A stretch of DNA of 64,000 bases from Himantopus leucocephalus. Taxonomy: Eukaryota; Chordata; Aves; Charadriiformes; Recurvirostridae. Made by a program: the position numbers and the translations under genes. The notes under the pieces are model-generated. The model worked only from the letters and a program-made list of their open reading frames with translations. It searched no databases and was not told the DNA's origin. Shown here piece by piece: positions 23,001 through 34,200 of this stretch (positions within the stretch are counted from its first letter, which is position 1; each line of letters starts with the position of its first letter). The stretch lies in NCBI GenBank assembly GCA_003993805.1, contig RSEF01000003.1, positions 88,909,112 through 88,973,111 of the forward strand, given 5' to 3'.

Positions 23001-25683
23001 GCATTCTACTCAATCATGTGCTTAATTTTTTGGTATGTTTCAGAAGCGTGGTAAGAAAGAGATATATCTGTGCAATGTCATCTTTCACTTCTTTGAATAC
23101 AGCCCCTCTAGGCAAATTCAGTAGTGTCTGTCCAATGTAAAGCATAAAGCAAAATCAAAGCACCTCAAAAACAGAAAGATAAATCATTTCAATGCTAAAT
23201 GAGGCATAATTCTGAGTTTGGACTGATAAATCCCCATACTTGGCACATCAGTTATTTCAATAGGTGATTCAAAGATGAAGAAGGCCATGACCTGAGGCTG
23301 TTTAAAAATCAATGGTGAAGCAGTTTAGCAAGCATGCTATTTACTTCTTGGGCTTTCACATAATGAATGATTAATTAAAAAATATACATCGTAAAAAATT
23401 AATAATTTTAAACTATTTTCTCTTAATGACCGATCTGTTTATTTTTCTCCTCCCAAGGATTGTTTATCAGCCTCACTTGATTTTTGTTTACTGAGGTTTG
23501 AAAATGACCTCCTTGTATTGGTTCTGGTAAGAATTTTCTGTGTGACAAGATCTAAAATTTCCCTCTTTAAACACAATGCTGAAACTCCTAGGTATTTTAG
23601 TAATCAAGGCTTTGGGGTAACTGTCATTGTGGTGACAATAGTCTCAAGTGCCTGGTGCTAATGTGAATCCATGGTGTAGATTCAGGCCCTGGAGGAACAT
23701 AAATGGCTATACCATAAAGTCATCAAAACAAGAAAAACATGCATTATTTATCTTCTGGAGTGGAACTGGAAGGAGTTACAGTAAGGCTGGATACTGCCTG
23801 AAATATAGCCTTAGTGCCTAATCTTAATCTAAATTGTGCTTGCATCTGTCCCATTGGAAGAGCCAAATTTGAACCACAATTTGACAGCAGAAGAATGTTC
23901 CTATTGACCTAAATAAGCCTTTTTTCTTCCCTGCAGGCTGCAGACTCAAGGACTCTTGCTGTAGTGATTTAACAAACACACTGTATTAGCTCACACTCTG
24001 TGGGGAGGTCCGCTACCTTCACTGTGACTTCTTCTGTGCACCAAGTCTTGGGCAAAATCTTGGGCCTTATCTTTGAAATGCCCCTCAGAAGTTTGGACTT
24101 AAGCTGATCTGAAAGACTGTGTGAACATAGGAGATGAAAAGTGGTTGGGAACACAGTTCCTTTAGCACATTAGTGTCTGTGGAGGGGGCAGCTCCTTTGC
24201 TAGCTTTTTCCAAGTCCTCATGTAAGGTCCATTATGTGACTTACATGCACAGCTAATTATTGTATTAGGCACACAGTTTTGCTTTCTGCCTGGGGTGAAG
24301 GTGAACGAACACCAACCAGTGTGTTGCTTAATGCAGTAGCAGAAGAGACGCTGACATTCTGTGAACAAGAAAGCTTCAAGGATTTCTGCAGAAGAGAACA
24401 AGTGGCTGATCACTGCTCCCAAACCCCTCTGAGCTTTGTGCATCCAGCTGCAGAGGTTATAATGATGAGGCTGATCCATTAAGAAAGGTTTTCAGAAATG
24501 TCAGTCAGCTTTGTTTAACAAACAGAGCTTACTGGCAAGTCTCATGGCATGATGGAATGGGAGGAGGCTGAATATGACCTACATGAAGGGGTTTTGGTCT
24601 GAAAACTGGGATAAACAACAGCAACACAGAGAGTATTTGTGTGATTGAGAACTCACTCAGCTCCAAAAGATACAACCAACTTACTTGGCACTAATGTCTC
24701 AACAGAAAATGGCCAGGCTAACAGTAACAGCCCAGCTGGTGTTCGGAGCTCAGATGCCCCTAAGACTGGTCCCAGAAGCAGCAGCCAAGAGATCTGACCT
24801 ATTTGAAAGTGCTAGCAAGCACTTGGGCTTGGCTGGCTTCACGCAGAGCTTGTTTCAAGCTGGAGATGGACAGAGCTCATGGTTTTACTCTGCAAATTTT
24901 ATGTACTAACATTGCCATTTTGTGTCCTGGGATTTTGGATGCAGGCCCGCAGCTGAATTTATTTTTTTTCTGCAACTTTTCAAGCAATAGCTATTTCACC
25001 TTTATAACTCTTCTTTCACCAAAAAGGGAGTAAGATCTGCCAGCTGTTACTTTAGCACCAGCAGCACAGAGACCTGTTCACATCGCTTGTCACTCTGTGT
25101 TGCAAGCTCTCTGGTGAACGTTGCCTGGCTGCTTTTGTCCAGCTGACTCGAGATGTGATAAAAGCTGTGTGTTCACCCCTGCTGAGGGGCAAATACAGAA
25201 GCCTGATGGGAAACACAAAGAGAAAATGAACCCTTCTTTCTTCCCCTTTCTGCTTGGGTGGAATAAGGGGAAAAAGGGGTAGATAAAAACATATATCACA
25301 GAGATGAGGAACAGCTTGTGTGATTATTGACCTTCTGCTCTGGTCCAGTGCATTTTTCCTTCCCGTTACTCACTGATAGGATGGAGAAACAAAATGCCTA
25401 TTTTATTATGGCTATGCAGAGGTCAGGTCAAAACTCATAACCTGATTGTGAGGTCTGGGCTGAGACTACGCAGGGGTCCCCATGCCTGCTCAAATTAGTG
25501 CTTATACACACTTTATACATCACTTTATATAAAGTACAGAGGACGGAAAAGAAGCCCACTGCTTGGTAAGACCTCCTCTGGGAAGTGACAGAGCTGTACC
25601 CCAATACTTGCTAAGAACTAGGTGGAGCAGAGGGTGGAAGCTAGATTTCCCACAACTTGAGTGCTCTTGCTATCCAGCTACTG
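20093..25683. other. Long non-coding stretch, no gene seen
   Basis: Mostly AT-rich unique DNA. A T-run lies at about 20286-20297, with a small A/T-rich low-complexity area to 20337. The block 20430-20620 is unique-looking and homeodomain-motif-rich, but nothing proves constraint. Short frames (61-105 codons) are scattered on both strands without family resemblance. The segment at about 22291-22320 contains TTAGGTTGGATATCA, recalling CR1, but its continuation does not fit. Confidence 0.5.
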
Positions 25684-25716
25684 ATCACAGAATCATAGAA
25701 TGGTTTAGGTTGGAAG
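25684..25716 (-). repeat. CR1 LINE 3' end cut by assembly gap
   Basis: The plus strand reads CACAGAATCATAGAATGG, then TTTAGGTTGGAAG, and then Ns. This is the reverse complement of the avian CR1 3' terminus, so the element is on the minus strand and only its last 33 bases are assembled. The next recognisable CR1 sequence, beyond the gap, points the other way. Confidence 0.9.
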
Positions 25717-25816
25717 NNNNNNNNNNNNNNNNNNNNNNNNNNNNNNNNNNNNNNNNNNNNNNNNNNNNNNNNNNNNNNNNNNNNNNNNNNNNNNNNNNNN
25801 NNNNNNNNNNNNNNNN
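25717..25816. other. Assembly gap, 100 N
   Basis: Exactly 100 Ns, a placeholder length. It begins inside a minus-strand CR1 tail and ends at a T-run, so at least the body of that CR1 is missing. Confidence 0.98.
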
Positions 25817-25975
25817 TTTTTTTTCTGCAGACAGACTAGCATTTGTATGTGTAAACTTCGCATCAGCAACTCTGGCATCATGGCAAAGAGTTTTGTCTCA
25901 GATTTGAGAAATGCTATTCAAGAAGAAATATAATTCCACCTATCCCAGGTGTGTATTCCCATCAAAAGGTCCTTC

Positions 25976-26249
25976 TACAATAAGAGGAAATGGCCTCAAG
26001 TTGCGCCAGGGGAGGTTTAGAATGGATATTAGGAAAAATTTCTTCACCGAAAAGATTATCAAGTATTGGAACAGGCTGCCCAGGGAAGTGGTTGAGTCAC
26101 CGTGTGTCATGGTTTGGAGGTGTTTAAAAGATGGGTAGACGTGGTGCTTAGCGACGTGGTTTAGTGGCGGTTTTGGCAGTGTTACGTTAATGGTTGGACT
26201 TGAGGATCTTAAAGGTCCCTTCCAATCTAGACGATTCTATGATTCTATG
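25976..26249 (+). repeat. CR1 LINE 3' end, well preserved
   Basis: Landmarks in order: AAGAGGAAATGGCCTCAAG (25982), TTGCGCCAGGGGAGGTTTAG (26000), GGATATTAGGAAAAATTTCT (26024), GGAACAGGCTGCCCAGGGAA (26069), GTGGTTGAGTCACC, GAGGTGTTTAAAAGATG, GGTTGGACTTGAGGATCTTA (26191), and the terminal octamers GATTCTATGATTCTATG ending at 26249. This is the 3' end of an avian CR1 on the plus strand, 5'-truncated to about 275 bases. A short extra stretch lies between GAGTCACC and TGGAGGTG relative to the common pattern. It encodes nothing functional; the frame 25911-26138 merely crosses it. Confidence 0.96.
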
Positions 26250-27824
26250 TTTGTACAGTCAATGACCAATAAGAATAATTTGCCCTATACAATAGAGGTT
26301 TAAAGTGTAAGCAAAGACCTTGCAGATTTTAGAAGAAAAGTGACTAAATACTAACCTCCTATTTCAACATTAGGTTTCATGTCTGACATGATTTTTCAAG
26401 GCAGTTTCCAAGGCTGTCTTGAGCAGGTCTTCAAGCAAATCAGGTAGGAGAGGGTGGAACTGGGATTTTGCTTTCTTTGTGACTCAATTACTGTTTGAAT
26501 AGCTCCCTGTCTCATCTAGTGTGATGATGAAGATTTAATAGATAGAAAGACACCATAAGCATCTGTTCTGTGGTAAATATTATATAGATGAAATTACATA
26601 ATAACTCTCTCCCAGAGAGGAAAAAGGCATTGGCTTTCTATCCATTTACTGATGAAGACAGGGAGGAATTTCTATGGGATTTGTCTTTTTTGTCTTCAAT
26701 TACTGCTACTGGAGGTCTTGTCCCGGGAATCTAAAACTCAAATCTGAATTCTCACAGCAATTGCTTTGTCTCAGGATTTTGCCTGTATTGCTTGTTTTGG
26801 TTTTTGTCAGTGAAGATTTTTAGCAATGAACATCAGTTCTTTAGCTCTAAGAGAGAGTTTAAAGTAGTCCATATGGAATGGGACATCAGTAATACCAAGC
26901 TGTAATCTATACTAATTAAAGATTACTATAGGTAATGCATTCATGAAGCAGCCCAGGCTTAATTCAAGGAGCAGCTGGGCTAAGTGGTATGTCCACACGG
27001 ATGGTCCCAGCAGTGGGAAATGAGATGGAGTCCCCAGCACGTACACAAGTGCTTCTCCCCATCTGAGAAGAAAAAGGTCAGAAAGGGCTTAAGGGCACAT
27101 TTCCTTTTTTGAAGTCAGAAGCCTTTACCCTGAGCATTTAATTTTAGAGGCTGATAATGCCAGGATGAAAGAGGCATATGGTATAGCTTCCCCTAGAGAG
27201 CTCTACCTCTCTCCTCATGCAAGCCAAGTATTGCCCTACTTAGGAGAAAGGTCTGTTACAAAAAGGCAGATTACAATTGATGCTCCCTACAACTTCACTG
27301 GTGGATTGATGCTGGTTAAGAACCACGTGAAAATTATTTTGACAAATGTCCCAAATAATTTTGAGTTGGCTGAGCCCACAACTTACTGTGGCCATAGGAG
27401 GGACAAAGAGTCAAGAGTTGATGATGGGACACACAGGTCTCTCAGGGATCACAATTATTTTTGAAGTTAAGTGTGCTGGACGTGACAGAAAAATGGTGGG
27501 AATGAGATGAGCAGCATTGTGGGAGGGCCATTTCACGACTAGCTGCATCTACAATAGGAGTGGTTGGCAAGGGAACATAACATCATGGCCGTTCCCCATC
27601 TCTGTCCCAAGGTGTTTGTCAGGTTGCGTCAGCAAGTTACCCTTCATATCTCCTGTAAATCTGCCATTACTTTTCACTGCCTTTAACTTTTAATACCAAG
27701 TCCCTTATAGATGCTATGAATCTAACTGCAGGGTGTTGAAAGTAAACCATAAAAAGCTCTAGAAATAACCTTAAGTAACTCTTCTAGACCTAAAACTTTT
27801 CATTTTTTAGTTGGTGTCACAGAT
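26250..27824. other. Non-coding unique DNA, no gene seen
   Basis: AT-rich unique sequence. A 99-codon plus-strand frame (27165-27464) has no resemblance I can recognise and no splice or promoter context, so I do not call it a gene. No other repeat is evident. Confidence 0.5.
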
Positions 27825-28890
27825 GGAAGTATTTGACACAGTTATGATTAAGCAGTGATTCAAAATTTATTAATAATTTGAGATAAGTCAAGAGATTGCA
27901 TCTTAGCAGCACTTTGCCAATAACTGGTTTAAAGGTTTACAGAGTAACTTAACAAAATAACTAAACAACAACTTAATTACAGATTCGAAGATGGCAGGAT
28001 TCACACTAATTTACTATAAAGTATCCCAAATCAGTACATGTACACATGAACAAAAACACAGATCTCAAATTGTTGCATATGCATATAAATATGTGCATAC
28101 ACACACACACACACACACTGGCCTATAACCACAGAGATCGATGATCTCTTAATATCACACAACTCTAGTGAGTCAGCAGGTACCCCTTTTAACTCCTACA
28201 TGTGCATGGACAAATGGAGGAGCATCCACATCTATAAAGCTAATTATAAACCTATAAGTGGAGAAATGGATGAAAGAGAGGCTAGCCTATAGTTAAAATT
28301 TCCCTTTCGAGTTAGAGTAAATACTCACAATATATCAGCATTCCTCAACAGGTGATAATTGAGGCTTGAGAAGGTCTTGTCTTGCCCAGGCCTTCTAGTC
28401 TTCGAGGTGTCAGCCTGAGTGGCGTCCCAACTCAGGGGAGATACTGGCCACAGCTGGCTGCCATCCAGAAGAGCTCAAAGGGTCTTTACTAGAATCGCTA
28501 CTTATAAGATCTGAGGTAATTGACTTTCCTCAGGTACTTCTCCACTCCGGCCCACATTGGACAATACAGTATTTTGGTACTTTCCATGGTTATGTGAGCC
28601 CAGGACTTGCTAGAACCTGTGGTCCTGGTACGCCCCTCTCTGTGGCCACGATCCATATGATGTCAGGAGTGATCGATTATAGTGTTTATCTTCAAACAGT
28701 AGGAGCCATGGGGACAGGGCACACTATTGTGTTCTTGATCTGTTGCTCTCCACCTTTTCTTTCTTTCATGTTAGATCATTGTGTTGTGTTCTGGTCCAGT
28801 GTGTTCTTATGTGGCCCAGGTCGGGAGGACATCACGTCAAGTACAGAGAGGCCTAAGGTGGTGGTGGTGGAGACTGCACCACCATAATCT
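27825..28890 (-). repeat. Possible minus-strand LTR (low confidence)
   Basis: On the minus strand this block contains a TATA-like CTTATAAGT (plus 28498-28506), then several hundred bases including a CA repeat, then an AATAAA (reverse complement of 27866-27871) about 40 bases before a possible ...ACA terminus at 27825. That order (promoter, poly(A) signal, terminal CA) is what a retroviral LTR shows. The 5' boundary is not visible, no matching target-site duplication was found, and no primer-binding site follows, so this could equally be unique DNA. No viral coding sequence is present. Confidence 0.3.
28097..28119. repeat. (CA)n microsatellite
   Basis: About eleven uninterrupted AC/CA units, preceded by a purine-pyrimidine alternating ATGCATATAAATATGTGCAT area. 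It is probably polymorphic in length. Confidence 0.95.
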
Positions 28891-31127
28891 GATATCTCAA
28901 GAGATTTTAAGTTCAACATTTCTGCTTGTGGCACCAGCTTGGACGAGAAGTAAAGCAAAGTCTGAAGTTTTTTATGTTACAGAAATTTACAACAAGCCCC
29001 AAAAACGTGAATCGGGGTTAGAAGGAGATGAGGAATTTAGGTGATAATAATATTGATTATTACAAGGTTCTGCAGTTCAGTCCAGCAGGGATGGAGAGCT
29101 ATCAGCAGATGTCTCTGGAAAGGCCAATATGTTTGTTGCCCTTTTTTATCCAGGCTCTACTAGAAAGACCAGCTAAGTTCAGGCAGCTAATACAATTATC
29201 ACTAAAAGCACAGAGTAAAGTTTCAAGTTAGGAAAAGACTGAAAGTGTATGGATAAATTTGAAGTTTGCTGTTCATCTGGGCATGATGATCTGCACACTG
29301 TAGCTTTCTGAGGCTGGATGAGATGCATCTGACCAACCCCAAATGTCAGTTACAATCAAACTGGCATTGCTTGTGCCCGTATGTGCATGTACACTTACAT
29401 GTGTTTGGGGCTGATGGAGGACCAGAATAAGCAATGCAGATGAAGGAAAAGTGCTGAAAAATAGGCAATAATGACAGATTGAATATGGGGTGGTGGTGGT
29501 AGTTAAAAACAATAAGGAGGAAAAAAATATTCTGGGTATTTAAAATCAAAACATCCAATATCGATACTGACTTGATTGGTCTTTACAGAAATAGGTCACT
29601 TGCAGTAATTCTGTTTTTGATTGCTATTTCTGTCTTCTGAGGGCAGTAATTTGGTGCAACTACCTTTATCAAAGGGTCACTAGACAAAGACAGACCACAA
29701 AAGAGAGCATTTAAAAAAAATTTATAAACTAATGAGATAGTTAAGTCAGGAGGTTTCTACTGAAAAGCCCGCATTTGCCAACATCTTCTGTTCCACATAT
29801 TTCAGATGCTGCAGGATAAGAACTGTCAGTAAGTACTGACTTATAAAAATAATGACCACTGTAAAATGATTTTGTGTTTCACTTGACTCTATAAGGCCAG
29901 TAATGTGTTGCTAATGAAGCACCCAGGGTGCATAGCATCACCTTTTCGGGGACTCTAAGAAACAACCAGCCATATGTACAGCAAATGTCTTTGGCAACTC
30001 TGTGTGGCCTTAACTGGAATTTCTGTGCTGTTGTAATTTTATGACTCAATCCTAATGTTATTTAAACCTCATTTTTCTGTGTTTAATTTATTTATTGTCT
30101 CTAGTGGTAGACACAGAGACTGGTGAGCTAGATTATATTAACATTTCAGAGTAATAATAGAAGAAAGCAATTATCTTTGGGCATAAAAATCATTTTAATT
30201 AGACAGTAAAGTGGGAATGGACAGGCAATGATGAATCACTATACTGTGGTTTAATCAGACAGTCAGAGAGCTGGTCTGCAAGAGGAGCTCAAGAAAGTGT
30301 TTTGGCTGATTGAGTGAAATGTGGACAATAAGGAGAAATAGTCAACTTCCTTGAGCCTCTTTGCATCACCAATAAAAAAAATAATATTAGCCCATCATTT
30401 CTTTGAAGTCACGGGAAGACTTGGAACTTGCTAAAAGTTAATGGAAATATTTTCTTTACTTTCTCTTAAGATCCTTTCGAACCAACAGTAACTTAATACC
30501 TGTGGGCCATTCCTCTGAGCCTTCACTGGCATTTCCTTCTGCCTCAAGCCATCATGTATCAGCCTTTTTCTGTCACATGAGAAAATTTGAATGGAAGTCC
30601 CCCTCTATGGCAGTGTCATCTGAGGCTGCTTCTAAGTAAACCTGTGCATCATGCTAGATTTTGCTAGTGGCCTTCTTGGTACTTGCTATTTTCCAGACCT
30701 GAAGAAAAGAGATTTATGTCTGAGACCCACTTGTCTCATGTGAGCGAGCAGAGATTTTTACCACTGCGAACTGCATCCATGGCCCTGCTTTATTCCTGCG
30801 CCAATTTTCAGGTCAAATATAACAAAGTGATCCCCTAATGTAATGAAAGATGAAACCAGATGGTATTGCAAACTCAGTGTAATTTAGGTGCTGCGTTACA
30901 CAGTATCTATCATATGTTAAACAAGATCCATTTGCATATTGAGACTCTTGATAGCTCTGCACAGAGCCAAAATGGACTGGATAATTCATCATGATTTTTT
31001 ATCAGCGTGCAGAGAGGTGTGGGCTAATGCATCTCCAGTGTATACGTGCTGCTCAGTCCAACAAAGGCGAAACCACAGCTCAACAGCAGCTCTTGGACGC
31101 TGGCGCTTTGAGGATGTGTGCCAGGTT
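28891..31127. other. Non-coding unique DNA, no gene seen
   Basis: AT-rich sequence without recognised repeats. A GGTGGTGGTGGT-like run lies at about 29488-29500. The plus-strand frame 30939-31217 (92 codons) runs into the G-rich stretch and is not convincing. Confidence 0.5.
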
Positions 31128-31200
31128 GCAGCAGGGCTGGGGGCTCCCCAAGGGCAGGGAATGGCAGGGGGGTCCCCAGGGCAGGTAGGGCAGGGCAGGG
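31128..31200 (+). other. G-rich stretch with G-quadruplex motif
   Basis: Repeated GGG runs occur on the plus strand. The last part, 31179-31200, has four GGG tracts separated by loops of 6, 2 and 2 bases, which meets the usual G3N1-7 rule for an intramolecular G-quadruplex. The repeating GGGCA unit suggests a small minisatellite. No gene next to it gives it a role. Confidence 0.75.
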
Positions 31201-34200
31201 CTACCCTTGATTTTTAGATGTGGTGACACGTACTGGGATGTCTTCCCTTCCCTGCATCAGGTGCCTGGGCACCTTGCCATGACACATGATAAAGCTAGGT
31301 ACCTAAAAATGGGATTCAGAAAAGCGAGTGTGCTGAGTTTAGATTCTCTTTGGTTAGTCAATAAGAAGCCCTGAGCAGAGAGGCTGGGGAATATCTGCAT
31401 CTCTCTGTGGTTTGCAACCTAAAACTCCTGCCAAAGCTGATCATCTGAACGATACCTTTCTGAAAATTGGTAATTCTTTCTCCACTCTCCTTTCCAGAGA
31501 AAATCTAGGCATTTACCCTGAAATCTGGGCTTAGGATTTTCTGGATGATACTGGTGGCCACCAGAGCAGTAAATATTTTTGGGGCTATTTTCCATCTCGC
31601 CAGGTGACGCCACTTCATTTTCCATTCAATTTTCAGTGGGCTAAAGAGATCACCGGGGCAGCTGGAGTGGAGATGTTGGCCCTGTCAGAGGGGAGTAGTT
31701 GCTTCCTTATCGTGTGACATGCAGGTGGAAGTGTTAGGAGTCAATGGGGGATAAAAATTACTATCTGGAGATATCCACTGGTCTCTGTGCTTGATGGCAC
31801 CAGTAGTCATTTGGATGGATTAGAGCAATCCTGAGAAAAAAAGTAATTAAATCCCAGTTTATTTTTGGCTTTCCATACCTGGTGTTTGAAGACCCATATT
31901 AAGTACATGTGTACCCTCCCTGGAGCTTTTCTTCAGGTACTGAGGTCCTGTAGAGATCAAGGCTCTCCTACTGGTACCATAGTGACAGCTGGCAGCTTTC
32001 CCCTCTCCTTATGCTTTGCAAACTAAATTCCCAGGAGAAACTCTTGGAGGCAGAGAAGGGCAGGGCAGCAGCTGACAGAGCAGGCGTCGGAAGGCATATG
32101 GCATGCTCCACTGAGGGCAGCTCTGAGAGACAAAAATTGTCTCCCAAAGCAGAGTAGACATGAAGCGTGGAAAAAAGAGTGTAATTATGCAGCTGAGAAA
32201 GAGAGTGATGGGCGTATTAGTCATTAACTCCTAGAGGAGGTACTGGAGTTTGAAGGAAAACTGAATTCCCTTTTCAGCGGTGTAAAGTGGTATAGATATA
32301 AGCAACATTATTGGGGACACTGAAAGAGGTTAACTGATGGCTCACTTTGAGATAAAGTAGACAGAGATACTCCGCTTCATTCAATGTTGAAACTATTTTG
32401 ACCAAAGACAGGTCTTCTCACATGACTCCAAGGAGAGCAGTGAGTAGCCTCTAAAGTCTAACTCACCTGGGAATAGCAAGAAGATCACACCGTCCAAGTC
32501 TTCAGCTGAGCTAAGTAGAACAAATGAATTTTAGCTGTGTTTCTCAATGAGTTTGTGAGAAATCTACAAATTGAGAGCCTGCATTCCGTGACTTGACGGA
32601 TGTGGTGGCCATGGGGTTTGGGCTAACCCCATTACCATACCAGCCTCGCCCTGATGGCATCATGGGGTTTCTGAGGATGGGCCTTGCTGGTGAAGCTCTG
32701 CTGGTCCTGCTGTCACCACCATGCCCTGTGGGGAAGCTGGCCTGCATTGCTTATCCACAGTGACTATTGGGGTCTGATGGCTGTTGAAGAGCTCCTCAGG
32801 GACATAACAGTAGCTGTGGCAAGGTCACTGGAGGTAGTGAGAGACTCAGTTAATGTGTGTGAAACAGACACCAACTGTTCTGAGGTCAGAAATGCTAGGG
32901 AGAGCTGATGATGAATGAGTCATTGGAGTCTGTTTTCTGTTTTTTAATTATCTGATTTCTTTTAATTTATTCCTTATGCACTGAATAATTTCTACAAGTT
33001 CTCAGTCTATAGCTTCCCTGAGCATTTGCTGTTTCAGCAAACGTTCCTATGTAAACCTGCTGGTTAGATTGACACAGAAAATGAAGGCAAAGCGAGTGTG
33101 AAAATACCAGTGGAGGAGAAAAATTATTTTCTCAGATGGCATTTGTGTTTGTTTCACCCTCCCAGGCCAAACTGTGAGGAATCAAGATAGCGTCTGGGAT
33201 GGCGGTAGCGCAGCACCGAGCTGCTGCAGGGTGGACTTTGCTGCTGCAGCTCAGCACAGTCTACGACCTCCTGGAACAGCAAAAAAGCTGCCTTGTGCAT
33301 GGACATGGCCAACTGACTGCTGAATATTGGCAAATACTGGCCCCCCGCTTAGTTCTGGTCTTATGTAATTCTGGATTCATCTCCAATACGGTCCCGTTTG
33401 AGTGACCTGCTAGTTCTGTCACACAGGCAGCATCTGAAATTCCTCACTCATGTTCAGTGGCGTGACTGTCTCTCATCCCAAGCAGCTCATGCTGGGCATG
33501 CCCACATCCCCCTCCTCTGCAGGACTCAGCACGGAGGCTGCACAAATTTGGCTATATTGACAATTGTGGGTTTTTTTTTTCTCACTTTCCTCCTTTACTT
33601 GCTCTGTTATCGAGCTTCACTGACTGGGCGCTAAGCAAACACTGAGTATTCAGCACCAGCCTTCGGTTTCTGCACTTACAGCACATAACTGCCTGTGGGA
33701 TCAAGCCCTAATTGAAAGAGTAATCAGGCATGACTTCTTGGTGATTACTTTTAATGACCTCATCCTAAACCCCTCCAGAAGACAAAGACAGCTGAGGGCA
33801 TTAAGCATGAAGGATGGTTCTTGGTGTCTCACAGATTTGGGTCTTACGTGATTAGGCTTTCTGAGAGTTGATGTTTAAACCAAGTGACAAAACCAGCTTG
33901 GAAGTTAAACAGTGATTAACTCTCTGCTCCCATACCTGAGGAGCCTAAAGAACTCAGCCAAGAAGTATTTTAAAATGAATGTAACTTTAGTTTCTGCATA
34001 CAGGGGGAGATGAGAAACAGAGAAAGCATTTTAGAGAGGTTACAGCTAGCAGGATAGCTGGAAGAAAAAACCTCCTTTTATTCATCCGTTCAAGTTATAA
34101 ATGAGTGTGGGTAATACAAAGAGAATTGACTGAAGCATCCTTTCTTCTCCCTTAGCCCCCTGGGGCTGCTCCCTACGATATTGTCCTTCCTCCCTCTTAT

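Noticed and set aside
27165..27464. 99-codon plus-strand frame with fairly normal amino-acid mix
   Set aside because: No family, splice context or promoter was seen; it is compatible with chance.
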